64,000 nt of DNA from Contendibacter sp031732755. GTDB taxonomy: Bacteria; Pseudomonadota; Gammaproteobacteria; Competibacterales; Competibacteraceae. A model generated the notes under the pieces. It ran no database searches, was not told the DNA's origin, and was given only the letters and a program-made list of their open reading frames with translations. How positions within the stretch are numbered: position 1 is the stretch's first letter; each line of letters opens with the position of its first letter. Where the stretch lies: positions 1 through 64,000 of the forward strand of contig JAVMKI010000045.1 of the NCBI GenBank assembly GCA_031732755.1, in the 5' to 3' direction. Of the stretch, positions 9,607-17,145 are shown piece by piece. The position numbers and the translations under genes were made by a program.

Positions 9607-10470
9607 ATGGCCGGTGCCAAAGAGATACGAACCAAAATCAAGAGTATTAAAAATACTCAGAAGATCACCAAAGCCATGGAAATGGTGGCGGCGAGCAAAA
9701 TGCGCAGGGCCCAGGACCGCATGCGGTCGGCCCGGCCTTACGCGACCAAGATTCGCAACGTCATCTCGCACCTGGCCCATGCCCATACCGAGTATCGGAG
9801 CCCAGGGTTGGTGGAGCGTGAGGTCAAGCGGGTTGGGTTGATCGTGGTTTCGACCGACCGTGGCTTGTGCGGGGGGCTGAATACCAACCTGTTCAAGGCG
9901 ACCATCGCTTCCATGCAGCAATGGCGGAACCAGGGAGTCGAGATCGACGTCTGCACGATCGGAACCAAGGCGTTCCAGTTCTTCCGTCGGTTGAAGGGGA
10001 ACATCGTTGCCCATGTGGCTCATTTGGGCGACTCACCCCGGTTTGAGGATGTGCTGGGGCCGGTCAAGGTTATGGCCGATGCCTTTGCCGAAGGGCGTGT
10101 GGATGCGGTTTATTTGGTGTACAACGAGTTCGTGAACACCATGAGCCAGAAACCCAAGATTGAGCAGTTGGTGCCGATCACCGCCGAGGTGAAGGAAACC
10201 GCCCCTGCCCATCGCTGGGACTACATCTATGAGCCTGATCCTAAGGAACTGATCGAACTGCTGCTCCGGCGCTACGGCGAGTCCGTGGTGTACCAGGCGC
10301 TGGTGGAGAACGTCGCCTGCGAGATGGCCTCCCGCATGGTGGCCATGAAGAGCGCCTCCGACAACGCCGGCACCCTTATCGATGAGTTGCAACTGATCTA
10401 CAACAAGGCCCGGCAGGCGTCCATTACCCAGGAACTGGCCGAGATCGTGGGTGGCGCCGCGGCGGTATAG
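9607..10470 (+). CDS. atpG: F-type ATP synthase subunit gamma
   Basis: Central rotor shaft of F1. The 287-residue protein (E. coli 287) has the N-terminal helix AKEIRTKIKSIKNTQKITKAMEMVAASKM and the matching C-terminal helix MKSASDNAGTLIDELQLIYNKARQASITQEL that together form the coiled-coil axle. STDRGLCGGLNTNLF marks the Rossmann-like middle domain. It lies 12 bp after atpA. The following 71-bp gap to atpD is mostly GC-rich leader. Confidence 0.98.
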   Translation: MAGAKEIRTKIKSIKNTQKITKAMEMVAASKMRRAQDRMRSARPYATKIRNVISHLAHAHTEYRSPGLVEREVKRVGLIVVSTDRGLCGGLNTNLFKATIASMQQWRNQGVEIDVCTIGTKAFQFFRRLKGNIVAHVAHLGDSPRFEDVLGPVKVMADAFAEGRVDAVYLVYNEFVNTMSQKPKIEQLVPITAEVKETAPAHRWDYIYEPDPKELIELLLRRYGESVVYQALVENVACEMASRMVAMKSASDNAGTLIDELQLIYNKARQASITQELAEIVGGAAAV

Positions 10471-10541
10471 GGTCGCAGCGAACAGCCGTCCCCTGGTGGG
10501 GGCGGGCGCGCGGTGAAACAAGTTTAAGAGGAACCCAAAGA

Positions 10542-11918
10542 ATGAGTTCTGGCAATATCGTGCAAATCATCGGCGCGGTGGTGGACGTCGAATTCCCCCG
10601 CGGGGCGGTGCCCAAGATCTATGATGCGCTGCGCCTCGATGAGAACGGGTTGATCCTGGAAGTGCAGCAGCAACTGGGCGATGGCGTGGTCCGCACCATT
10701 GCGATGGGTCCATCGGAAGGGCTGAAGCGCAACATGGCTGTCTCCAATACCGGAGCGCCGATTTCGGTGCCGGTGGGCAAGCCGACCCTGGGTCGGATCA
10801 TGAACGTGCTGGGGACGCCGATTGACCATAAGGGGCCGGTCGAAGCCGAAACCTATCGGGCGATTCACCAGCCAGCACCTAGCTATGAAGATCAATCGGG
10901 TGCAACCGAACTGCTGGAAACCGGCATCAAGGTGATTGACCTGCTCTGTCCATTCGCCAAGGGCGGCAAGGTCGGGCTGTTCGGCGGCGCTGGCGTCGGC
11001 AAGACCGTCAATATGATGGAGCTGATCCGTAACATCGCGATTGAGCACTCCGGTTATTCGGTGTTCGCCGGCGTGGGTGAGCGGACCCGCGAAGGCAACG
11101 ACTTTTATCATGAAATGAAGGACTCGAACGTTCTGGACAAGGTCGCCTTGGTCTATGGCCAGATGAACGAGCCACCGGGCAACCGGTTGCGCGTGGCCCT
11201 GACCGGTCTGAGCATCGCCGAGAATTTCCGCGACGAAGGCCGCGATGTGCTGCTGTTCGTGGACAATATCTACCGTTACACCCTGGCGGGCACCGAATGT
11301 TCGGCGTTGCTGGGCCGCATGCCCTCGGCGGTGGGCTACCAGCCGACCTTGGCCGAGGAAATGGGCGTGCTGCAGGAACGCATTACCTCGACCAAAGTGG
11401 GTTCCATCACTTCGATCCAGGCGGTATACGTGCCCGCCGACGATCTGACCGACCCGTCGCCAGCCACTACCTTCGCTCACCTGGATGCCACGGTGGTGTT
11501 GTCCCGCCAGATCGCCGAACTGGGCATCTACCCGGCGGTGGATCCGCTGGATTCCACCTCCCGGCAGTTGGATCCGCTGGTCGTGGGTCAGGATCACTAT
11601 GATACCGCTCGGGCCGTGCAGGGTACGCTGCAACGCTACAAGGAGCTGAAGGATATCATCGCCATCCTGGGTATGGATGAGTTGTCCGACGAAGACAAGC
11701 TAGTGGTGGCGCGCGCCCGCAAGATTCAGCGCTTCCTGTCGCAACCGTTCTTCGTGGCCGAGGTATTTACCGGTTCGCCCGGCAAATATGTCGCGCTCAA
11801 GGACACTATCGCGGCGTTCAAAGGCATCGTCGCCGGCGAATACGATCATTTGCCCGAACAGGCGTTCTACATGGTCGGCTCGATTGACGAGGCCGTGGAA
11901 AAGGCCGCCAAGCTGTAA
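10542..11918 (+). CDS. atpD: F-type ATP synthase subunit beta
   Basis: Catalytic subunit of F1. The 458-residue protein (E. coli 460) has Walker A GGAGVGKT at residues 148-155, catalytic Glu180 in GVGERTREGNDFYHEM, and the DELSDEDK motif near residue 380 that couples to subunit gamma. The long segment LLFVDNIYRYTLAGTE onward is nearly identical to E. coli. AGAGGA at 10527-10532 is the ribosome-binding site. It is the strongest single indicator of gammaproteobacterial origin in the window. Confidence 0.99.
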   Translation: MSSGNIVQIIGAVVDVEFPRGAVPKIYDALRLDENGLILEVQQQLGDGVVRTIAMGPSEGLKRNMAVSNTGAPISVPVGKPTLGRIMNVLGTPIDHKGPVEAETYRAIHQPAPSYEDQSGATELLETGIKVIDLLCPFAKGGKVGLFGGAGVGKTVNMMELIRNIAIEHSGYSVFAGVGERTREGNDFYHEMKDSNVLDKVALVYGQMNEPPGNRLRVALTGLSIAENFRDEGRDVLLFVDNIYRYTLAGTECSALLGRMPSAVGYQPTLAEEMGVLQERITSTKVGSITSIQAVYVPADDLTDPSPATTFAHLDATVVLSRQIAELGIYPAVDPLDSTSRQLDPLVVGQDHYDTARAVQGTLQRYKELKDIIAILGMDELSDEDKLVVARARKIQRFLSQPFFVAEVFTGSPGKYVALKDTIAAFKGIVAGEYDHLPEQAFYMVGSIDEAVEKAAKL

Positions 11919-11987
11919 TGGGTAGCGGTTCGGGAGGCGCGTTAGTTCCGGACCGCGTTCCATTCGCAACCGACAAGGGGACGCACC

Positions 11988-12416
11988 ATGGCCATGACAC
12001 TGCACGTTGATATCGTCAGCGCGGAGAAAGAGTTATTCTCTGGCCCCGCCGAGACGGTGGTCGCGCCGGGTGAATTGGGTGAGTTAGGCATTTTGCCGCG
12101 CCACAGCCAGCTATTGACGCGGTTGAAGCCCGGTCAGGTTCGGGTTCGGCTGCTGGGCGGTGAGGAACAACTGTTTTATGTGTCGGGGGGATTGCTGGAA
12201 GTCCAACCCCATGTGGTTACCATCCTGTCCGATACGGCGGAACGAGCCAAGGATCTGGATGAAGTCGCGGCGCAAGCCGCCAAGCAACGCGCCGAACAGG
12301 TGATCGCTGACAGCCGGAGCGAGTTCGAGTACGCTCGGGCCAAGGCGGAGCTGGCCGAGGCGGTTGCGCAGTTACGGACCATTGAGCAACTGCGCAAGGG
12401 GCGCAAATCGGCTTAA
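11988..12416 (+). CDS. atpC: F-type ATP synthase subunit epsilon
   Basis: Rotor subunit that links gamma to the c-ring and inhibits ATP hydrolysis through its C-terminal helices. The 142-residue protein (E. coli 139) has the N-terminal beta sandwich (LHVDIVSAEKELFSGPAETVVAPGELGELGILPRH) and the C-terminal helical pair rich in Ala, Glu and Arg. AAGGGGA at 11975-11981 favours ATG 11988 over ATG 11994. It is the last gene of the atp operon, followed at once by a terminator. Confidence 0.97.
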   Translation: MAMTLHVDIVSAEKELFSGPAETVVAPGELGELGILPRHSQLLTRLKPGQVRVRLLGGEEQLFYVSGGLLEVQPHVVTILSDTAERAKDLDEVAAQAAKQRAEQVIADSRSEFEYARAKAELAEAVAQLRTIEQLRKGRKSA

Positions 12417-12450
12417 TCAGGCTAACAATAATAATAATCTCGACCCCGCT

Positions 12451-12483
12451 AGGCCGTGACCTCGTGTCACGGCCTTTTTGTTT
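12451..12483 (+). terminator. Intrinsic terminator of the atp operon
   Basis: A perfect 10-bp stem, AGGCCGTGAC (12451-12460) with GTCACGGCCT (12466-12475), has a 5-nt loop and is followed by TTTTGTTT. It lies 34 bp after the atpC stop and is a textbook rho-independent terminator. Confidence 0.93.
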
Positions 12484-12586
12484 ATGGCGATAGCGGTTGG
12501 GAACTCTGTTTCGACCGCTTGGCCAAAAGCCCGGATTGAAGAAGGTTCAGTACAATACCGTAATTTTTCAGAGAGGCGCACCTGTC

Positions 12587-13963
12587 ATGCAGCAGCTTGC
12601 AGTCGTGATCCTTGCCGCTGGCAAGGGTAAAAGAATGGCGTCGGATTGGCCCAAGGTGTTGCATTCAGTAGGCGGTAAGCCGTTACTGGCTCATGTGCTC
12701 GCGACGGCCAACGAGTTGGAGGCGATGACTCGGCTGGTGGTATATGGCCATGGTGGCGAGACGGTTCGAACCACCTTCGCGAGCGAGGTCGGGGTGCGAT
12801 GGGTGCAGCAAACCGAGCAGTTGGGAACGGGACACGCGGTAGCGCAGACACTGCCGTTGCTCGACGATGTCGGCGTGGTGCTGGTGCTGTATGGCGACGT
12901 GCCGCTGATTCGCGCCGAAACCCTGCGACCGCTGGTGACTACGGCCCAAGAGGGTAACCTGGCGCTGTTGACCGTTGAACTGGCCGATCCTGGTGGTTAT
13001 GGCCGCATCGTGCGCGATGGGCAGGGCCGGGTCAGCCGCATCGTCGAGGAAAAGGACGCCACCGCCGAGGAGCGGCGTCTGCGTGAGGTCAATACCGGTA
13101 TTCTGGCGATGGCGACCGCGAAACTGCGTGGTTGGGTGGCCGCGCTCGATAATCGAAACGCTCAAGGTGAATACTATTTGACCGATATCGTGTCGCTGGC
13201 GGTGCGCGACGGGGTAGCGGTCAAAGCGTTCGCAGTGGCGGAGCCGGAGCAGGTATTGGGGGTCAATGATCGCCAGCAACTTGCGGAGTTGGAGCGGTTC
13301 TACCAGCGGCGGCAAGCCGAACGACTGATGCGCGAGGGGGCGACCCTGTTGGACCCAGCGCGGGTGGACGTGCGAGGTACGGTGACGACCGGTAAGGATG
13401 TGGTGATCGATGTCAACGTCGTGTTCGAGGGTACGGTGCGATTGGGCGACCGGGTGCGCATTGGGCCGTTCTGCGTGCTGCGCGATACGGTGATCGGTGA
13501 TGATGTCGAGATCCTGTCGCATTGTCGAATCGAGGGCGCGGAAGTTGGAGCCGGTGCGCAGATAGGTCCCTTTGCCCGGCTGCGGCCAGGATCGCTGCTG
13601 GCGGCGGGTGTGCATATCGGTAATTTTGTCGAAACCAAGAAGACTCAGATCGGACGAGGATCCAAGGTCAGTCACCTGACCTACCTCGGCGATGCCGAGA
13701 TCGGCGCGGAGGTCAACGTCGGGGCCGGTACGATCACCTGTAATTACGATGGCGCCAACAAGCACCAAACCGTGATTGACGATGGCGCGTTCATTGGCTC
13801 CAATACTTCGCTAGTAGCGCCAGTGCGGATTGGCAAGGGCGCGACTGTGGGCGCGGGTTCCTCGGTCAACCGCGACGTACCGGATGGTGGCCTATGTCTG
13901 ACCCGCGCCCCACGCAAGGATGTGGCCAACTGGCAGCGGCCGGCCAAGCCGAAAAAGATCTGA
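12587..13963 (+). CDS. glmU: Bifunctional GlcNAc-1-P uridyltransferase / glucosamine-1-P acetyltransferase
   Basis: Makes UDP-GlcNAc, the precursor of peptidoglycan and lipid A, by acetylating glucosamine-1-phosphate and then transferring UMP. The 458-residue protein (E. coli 456) has the N-terminal nucleotidyltransferase signature LAAGKGKRM at residues 9-17, YGDVPLI in the active site, and a C-terminal left-handed beta-helix of hexapeptide repeats ending in NVGAGTITCNYDGANKHQTVI. ATG 12587 is preceded by GAGAGG (12571-12576); 30 upstream in-frame codons starting at a TTG are not conserved. UDP-GlcNAc made here feeds LpxA further along the window. Confidence 0.97.
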   Translation: MQQLAVVILAAGKGKRMASDWPKVLHSVGGKPLLAHVLATANELEAMTRLVVYGHGGETVRTTFASEVGVRWVQQTEQLGTGHAVAQTLPLLDDVGVVLVLYGDVPLIRAETLRPLVTTAQEGNLALLTVELADPGGYGRIVRDGQGRVSRIVEEKDATAEERRLREVNTGILAMATAKLRGWVAALDNRNAQGEYYLTDIVSLAVRDGVAVKAFAVAEPEQVLGVNDRQQLAELERFYQRRQAERLMREGATLLDPARVDVRGTVTTGKDVVIDVNVVFEGTVRLGDRVRIGPFCVLRDTVIGDDVEILSHCRIEGAEVGAGAQIGPFARLRPGSLLAAGVHIGNFVETKKTQIGRGSKVSHLTYLGDAEIGAEVNVGAGTITCNYDGANKHQTVIDDGAFIGSNTSLVAPVRIGKGATVGAGSSVNRDVPDGGLCLTRAPRKDVANWQRPAKPKKI

Positions 13964-14003
13964 CGTGGTTTTCCCCTTCTCATCCCTGCTCGGACGAACC
14001 GAC

Positions 14004-15398
14004 ATGGTCAAGACCCGTTTCGCCCCCAGCCCTACCGGCTATCTGCACATTGGCGGTGCGCGCACCGCGCTGTTTTCCTGGCTGTACGCCCGTCGGCACG
14101 GCGGCCCTTTTGTGTTGCGCATTGAGGATACCGACCTGGAACGCTCCACGCCCGAGGCGGTAAACGCCATTCTGGAAGGCATGAATTGGCTGGGGCTGGA
14201 CTATGACGAGGGGCCGTTCTACCAGACCCACCGGTTCGACCGCTATCAGGAGGTGCTGCGCCAGTTGTTGCGGGAAGGCAGCGCTTACTACTGTTATTGC
14301 ACTCGCGAGGAACTGGAGGCGTTGCGCGCCGAGCAGATGACGCGCAAGGAAAAGCCCCGCTATGACGGTCGCTACCGCGACTATCAGGGGCCGCCGCGCC
14401 AGGGTGTGGAGCCGGTCGTGCGGTTCAAGAATCCGTTGAACGGCCAGGTGGTGGTCGAGGATCTGATTCGCGGCAATATCGTGTTTCAGAACGCCGAACT
14501 GGACGATTTGATCATCGCCCGCGCCGATGGCAGTCCGACCTACAATTTCTGCGTGGTGGTGGACGACATGGATATGGAGATCACCCATGTCATTCGTGGT
14601 GATGACCACATCAATAACACTCCCCGGCAGATCAATATCCTCAAGGCACTAGGCGCGGGGATTCCCCACTACGCTCACGTGCCAATGATTTTGGGGCCAG
14701 ATGGCCAAAAGCTGTCCAAGCGCCACGGCGCCGCCAGCGTCATGGCGTATCGCGATCAGGGCTACCTGCCGGAAGCGGTGCTGAATTTCCTGGTGCGGCT
14801 GGGCTGGTCGCACGGCGACCAGGAAGTTTTCTCACTGGATGAGATGATCGAATTTTTCGATCTGAGCGGTTGCAACAAGGCGGCCTCGGCGATTAATCCC
14901 TCCAAGCTGATCTGGTTGAACAAGCATTATCTGAAAACGCTCGATCCTGTCCATGTCGCCCGCCATCTCCGTTGGCATATCGGCCAGTTGGGAATCGATC
15001 CCAGTGAGGGACCTGCTTTGACCGAGGTAGTCAAGGCGTTTGCCGAGCGGTCCGACACTTTGGAGGAGATGGCGCAAGCAGCCTGCTTTCTGTACCGTGA
15101 ATTTGACGCCTATGACGCCAAGGCGGCCAGCAAGCACTTAACCACTGTCGCCCAAGCGCCTTTGCAGGCGTTGAGCGATGCCTTGACCGTTTTGCGAGAA
15201 TGGCAAGCCGAGGCGATCCACGCAGCGGTGAGCCGGGTGGCGGAGGAGGGGGGATGGGCACTGGGCAAGGTGGCGCAACCGCTGCGGGTGGCGGTGTGCG
15301 GCACAGCGGTATCGCCACCCATCGACAGAACTTTGGAGTTGCTGGGCCGCCAAAAAACTTTGGCCCGGCTTGAACGAGCGTTGGCCTATATTGGCTGA
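14004..15398 (+). CDS. gltX: Glutamyl-tRNA synthetase
   Basis: Class I synthetase charging tRNA-Glu. The 464-residue protein (E. coli 471) starts MVKTRFAPSPTGYLHIGGAR, with the HIGH-type motif HIGG at 15-18 and the KMSKS-type motif KLSKR at 236-240. I chose ATG 14004 because FAPSPTG must be N-terminal; 28 upstream codons are spurious. Of the four zinc ligands known in E. coli GltX (C98, C100, C125, H127), only the first pair (C97, C99) is kept; the others are Tyr124 and Asp126, so zinc binding is doubtful. A tRNA-Glu gene lies about 220 bp downstream. Confidence 0.96.
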   Translation: MVKTRFAPSPTGYLHIGGARTALFSWLYARRHGGPFVLRIEDTDLERSTPEAVNAILEGMNWLGLDYDEGPFYQTHRFDRYQEVLRQLLREGSAYYCYCTREELEALRAEQMTRKEKPRYDGRYRDYQGPPRQGVEPVVRFKNPLNGQVVVEDLIRGNIVFQNAELDDLIIARADGSPTYNFCVVVDDMDMEITHVIRGDDHINNTPRQINILKALGAGIPHYAHVPMILGPDGQKLSKRHGAASVMAYRDQGYLPEAVLNFLVRLGWSHGDQEVFSLDEMIEFFDLSGCNKAASAINPSKLIWLNKHYLKTLDPVHVARHLRWHIGQLGIDPSEGPALTEVVKAFAERSDTLEEMAQAACFLYREFDAYDAKAASKHLTTVAQAPLQALSDALTVLREWQAEAIHAAVSRVAEEGGWALGKVAQPLRVAVCGTAVSPPIDRTLELLGRQKTLARLERALAYIG

Positions 15399-15447
15399 TG
15401 TGCCGATGGATAGTCCTGGCGGCCCAAACCCAGCCCTGGGGTAGGAG

Positions 15448-15476
15448 TTGACATGGATACACGAATTTTTTAAACT
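15448..15476 (+). promoter_or_regulatory. Stable-RNA promoter upstream of tRNA-Ala
   Basis: A perfect TTGACA at 15448-15453, a 17-bp spacer and TAAACT at 15471-15476 lie 17 bp before the tRNA. The following GCGCGTC is a GC-rich discriminator of the kind found at stringently controlled tRNA and rRNA promoters. Confidence 0.78.
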
Positions 15477-15492
15477 GCGCGTCTACGGTCAA

Positions 15493-15568
15493 GGGGCCAT
15501 AGCTCAGCTGGGAGAGCGCCTGCATGGCATGCAGGAGGTCGTCGGTTCGATCCCGTCTGGCTCCACCA
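15493..15568 (+). tRNA. tRNA-Ala (anticodon GGC)
   Basis: Full cloverleaf of 76 nt: acceptor GGGGCCA with TGGCTCC includes the G3-U70 pair that defines alanine identity. The D arm is GCTC/GAGC, the anticodon stem is CCTGC/GCAGG with loop ATGGCAT (anticodon GGC), the T loop is TTCGATC, discriminator is A, and CCA is encoded. Confidence 0.98.
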
Positions 15569-15575
15569 CTACCAG

Positions 15576-15604
15576 CCGCCACTGTGTTTGGCGGTTTGTT
15601 TTTT
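15576..15604 (+). terminator. Terminator-like hairpin between tRNA-Ala and tRNA-Glu
   Basis: CCGCCA (15576-15581) pairs with TGGCGG (15589-15594) around a 7-nt loop and is followed by TTTGTTTTTT. It has all features of an intrinsic terminator, yet the tRNA-Glu begins only 10 nt later with no room for a separate promoter. Confidence 0.75.
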
Positions 15605-15614
15605 CCGCGCTTTT

Positions 15615-15690
15615 GTCCCCATCGTCTAGAGGCCAAGGACACCGCCCTTTCACGGCGGTAACAGGGGTTCGAATCCCCTTGGGGACGCCA
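15615..15690 (+). tRNA. tRNA-Glu (anticodon TTC)
   Basis: 76 nt with acceptor GTCCCCA/TGGGGAC, anticodon stem CCGCC/GGCGG and loop CTTTCAC (anticodon TTC), T stem AGGGG/CCCCT with loop TTCGAAT, discriminator G and an encoded CCA. It is the substrate of the adjacent GltX. Confidence 0.98.
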
Positions 15691-16045
15691 AATTTTGGGT
15701 ATCTTCGCTTACGCATACAATGGCCAAGCGGTAATAAACCCATCCAGCGTTGCGATATCTCCCAATCTCGTCCGATCGACGCGTGCGGCAGGCTCTTCGA
15801 GCGTTACTTCGGAGTGTCATCCAGTCATCCGCCAGCATCTCCAACGTGGCCGCAACTCGCTCTTCAGCCAGCGTCTTGTGAGTGGTACCGATCATCTTGC
15901 ATGGGTTCGTCGCCCGCCAGCCGCCTGGGCCAAATTCCAGGCCAGGCTTGGCATCTGCGGATTGCTTAGGCTCTCAAATCGCTATGCGCGCCGGGAACCT
16001 ATGTCATGGATCCATTGAGACTACGATAATCGCCACACCTCCGCC
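15691..16045 (+). other. 355-bp non-coding stretch between tRNA-Glu and the EamA gene
   Basis: No convincing gene, repeat or RNA is visible. Short open frames on both strands either run through the tRNA genes or lack any recognisable feature and ribosome-binding site. It may hold the promoter of the downstream transporter, but I cannot point to one. Confidence 0.6.
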
Positions 16046-16957
16046 ATGCGCCACTTCTTGAACACTCGGTATCCCTCGCCTTATTTGTTGTTGGTGCTGA
16101 CCACGCTGTTCTGGTCTGGCAACTTCGTGCTGGGGCGAGCGGTGCATACCGTCTTTACTCCGTTCACGCTATCGTTCTGGCGCTGGGCTGTGGCGTTGGT
16201 GATTTTGTTGCCGTTCGTGTGGGGATCGCTGCGCGAACAATGGCCACTCATCCGTCGGCACGGGTCAATCCTGCTGCTGTTCAGTATCCTCGGTGTCGTC
16301 AACTTCAACACCTTCGTCTATATCGGCCTGCAATCCACTACCGCCACCAACGCCCTCATCATGCTGTCGGTGACGCCGGTGTTGATCGTGGCGTTGTCTT
16401 TCCTGCTGCTGCGCCAGGCCGTGACCGGCTGGCAGGCGCTGGGGATTCTGATTTCGCTGGGGGGGGTGCTGGTGATCGTCAGTCGCGGCGATGTGGGGGC
16501 ATTGCTGGCCCGTCAGTTCAACTCCGGCGATTTGTGGGTGCTGGCGGCGGTGATCAGTTGGGCACTGTATTCGGTTTGCCTGCGCTGGCGACCGGCGGAA
16601 CTCAAGCCACTGAATTTTCAGACCATGACCATGCTGATCGGGATAACGATCCTGACGCCGCTCTATGGTTGGGATTTGGCTTGGGGCCATATCATGGCCG
16701 TCAATGCCGCCACCGTGGGCAGCATCCTGTATCTGGCGCTCTTTCCTTCGATTCTGGCCTATGTCTTCTGGAACCGGGCAGTGGCGGAACTGGGTGCCAA
16801 CCGCGCCGGCCAATTTTTGCATCTGATGCCAGTCTTCGGCGCGATACTGTCCCAGATCTTTCTGGGGGAGCGACTGTATGGGTTCCATGCCGCCGGTATC
16901 GCATTGATCGCGTTGGGTATCTGGCTGGCGACAGCATACGGCCGCAAACCGGCCTGA
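16046..16957 (+). CDS. EamA/DMT-family transporter
   Basis: Inner-membrane protein of the drug/metabolite transporter superfamily. The 303 residues form ten hydrophobic segments in two homologous halves (about 13-145 and 160-297). The first half shows LTTLFWSGNFVLGRAVH and SFWRWAVALVILLPF; each half ends in the usual helix pair with a conserved Pro-Glu region (SVTPVLIVALSFLLLRQAVTGWQ and HLMPVFGAILSQIFLGERLYGFH). Family members export amino acids, nucleosides or other metabolites; the substrate cannot be read from sequence. It is a single gene convergent with glnD. Confidence 0.88.
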   Translation: MRHFLNTRYPSPYLLLVLTTLFWSGNFVLGRAVHTVFTPFTLSFWRWAVALVILLPFVWGSLREQWPLIRRHGSILLLFSILGVVNFNTFVYIGLQSTTATNALIMLSVTPVLIVALSFLLLRQAVTGWQALGILISLGGVLVIVSRGDVGALLARQFNSGDLWVLAAVISWALYSVCLRWRPAELKPLNFQTMTMLIGITILTPLYGWDLAWGHIMAVNAATVGSILYLALFPSILAYVFWNRAVAELGANRAGQFLHLMPVFGAILSQIFLGERLYGFHAAGIALIALGIWLATAYGRKPA

Positions 16958-17145
16958 GCAGGGGAAGGACGCGTTAGCGCGGCGTCGCCGGTGGGCCGGA
17001 ATTTAAGATGGCTGGAATGTGGTCGACAGGGGGCGGTGGTTTGAATCGGCTGTTCGGCTGGCGAACCCGTCGGCAACGGCGAATCACTGCATCATACCAA
17101 GCCGCCATGTTACGCTTTTTTAGGATAACCATTTCTGCCAGGCGG

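Noticed and set aside
12683..13768. 361-residue minus-strand open frame
   Set aside because: Antisense to glmU; typical shadow composition rich in His, Gln and Arg.
15504..15743. Minus-strand open frame through the tRNA pair, with GIRTPV and EPTTS-type segments
   Set aside because: This is a familiar spurious translation of tRNA genes read in reverse; the tRNAs explain the sequence fully.
15650..15895. 81-residue minus-strand frame after tRNA-Glu ending in ASPRGFEPLLPP
   Set aside because: Its C-terminus is antisense tRNA-Glu, and the rest has no domain or ribosome-binding site.
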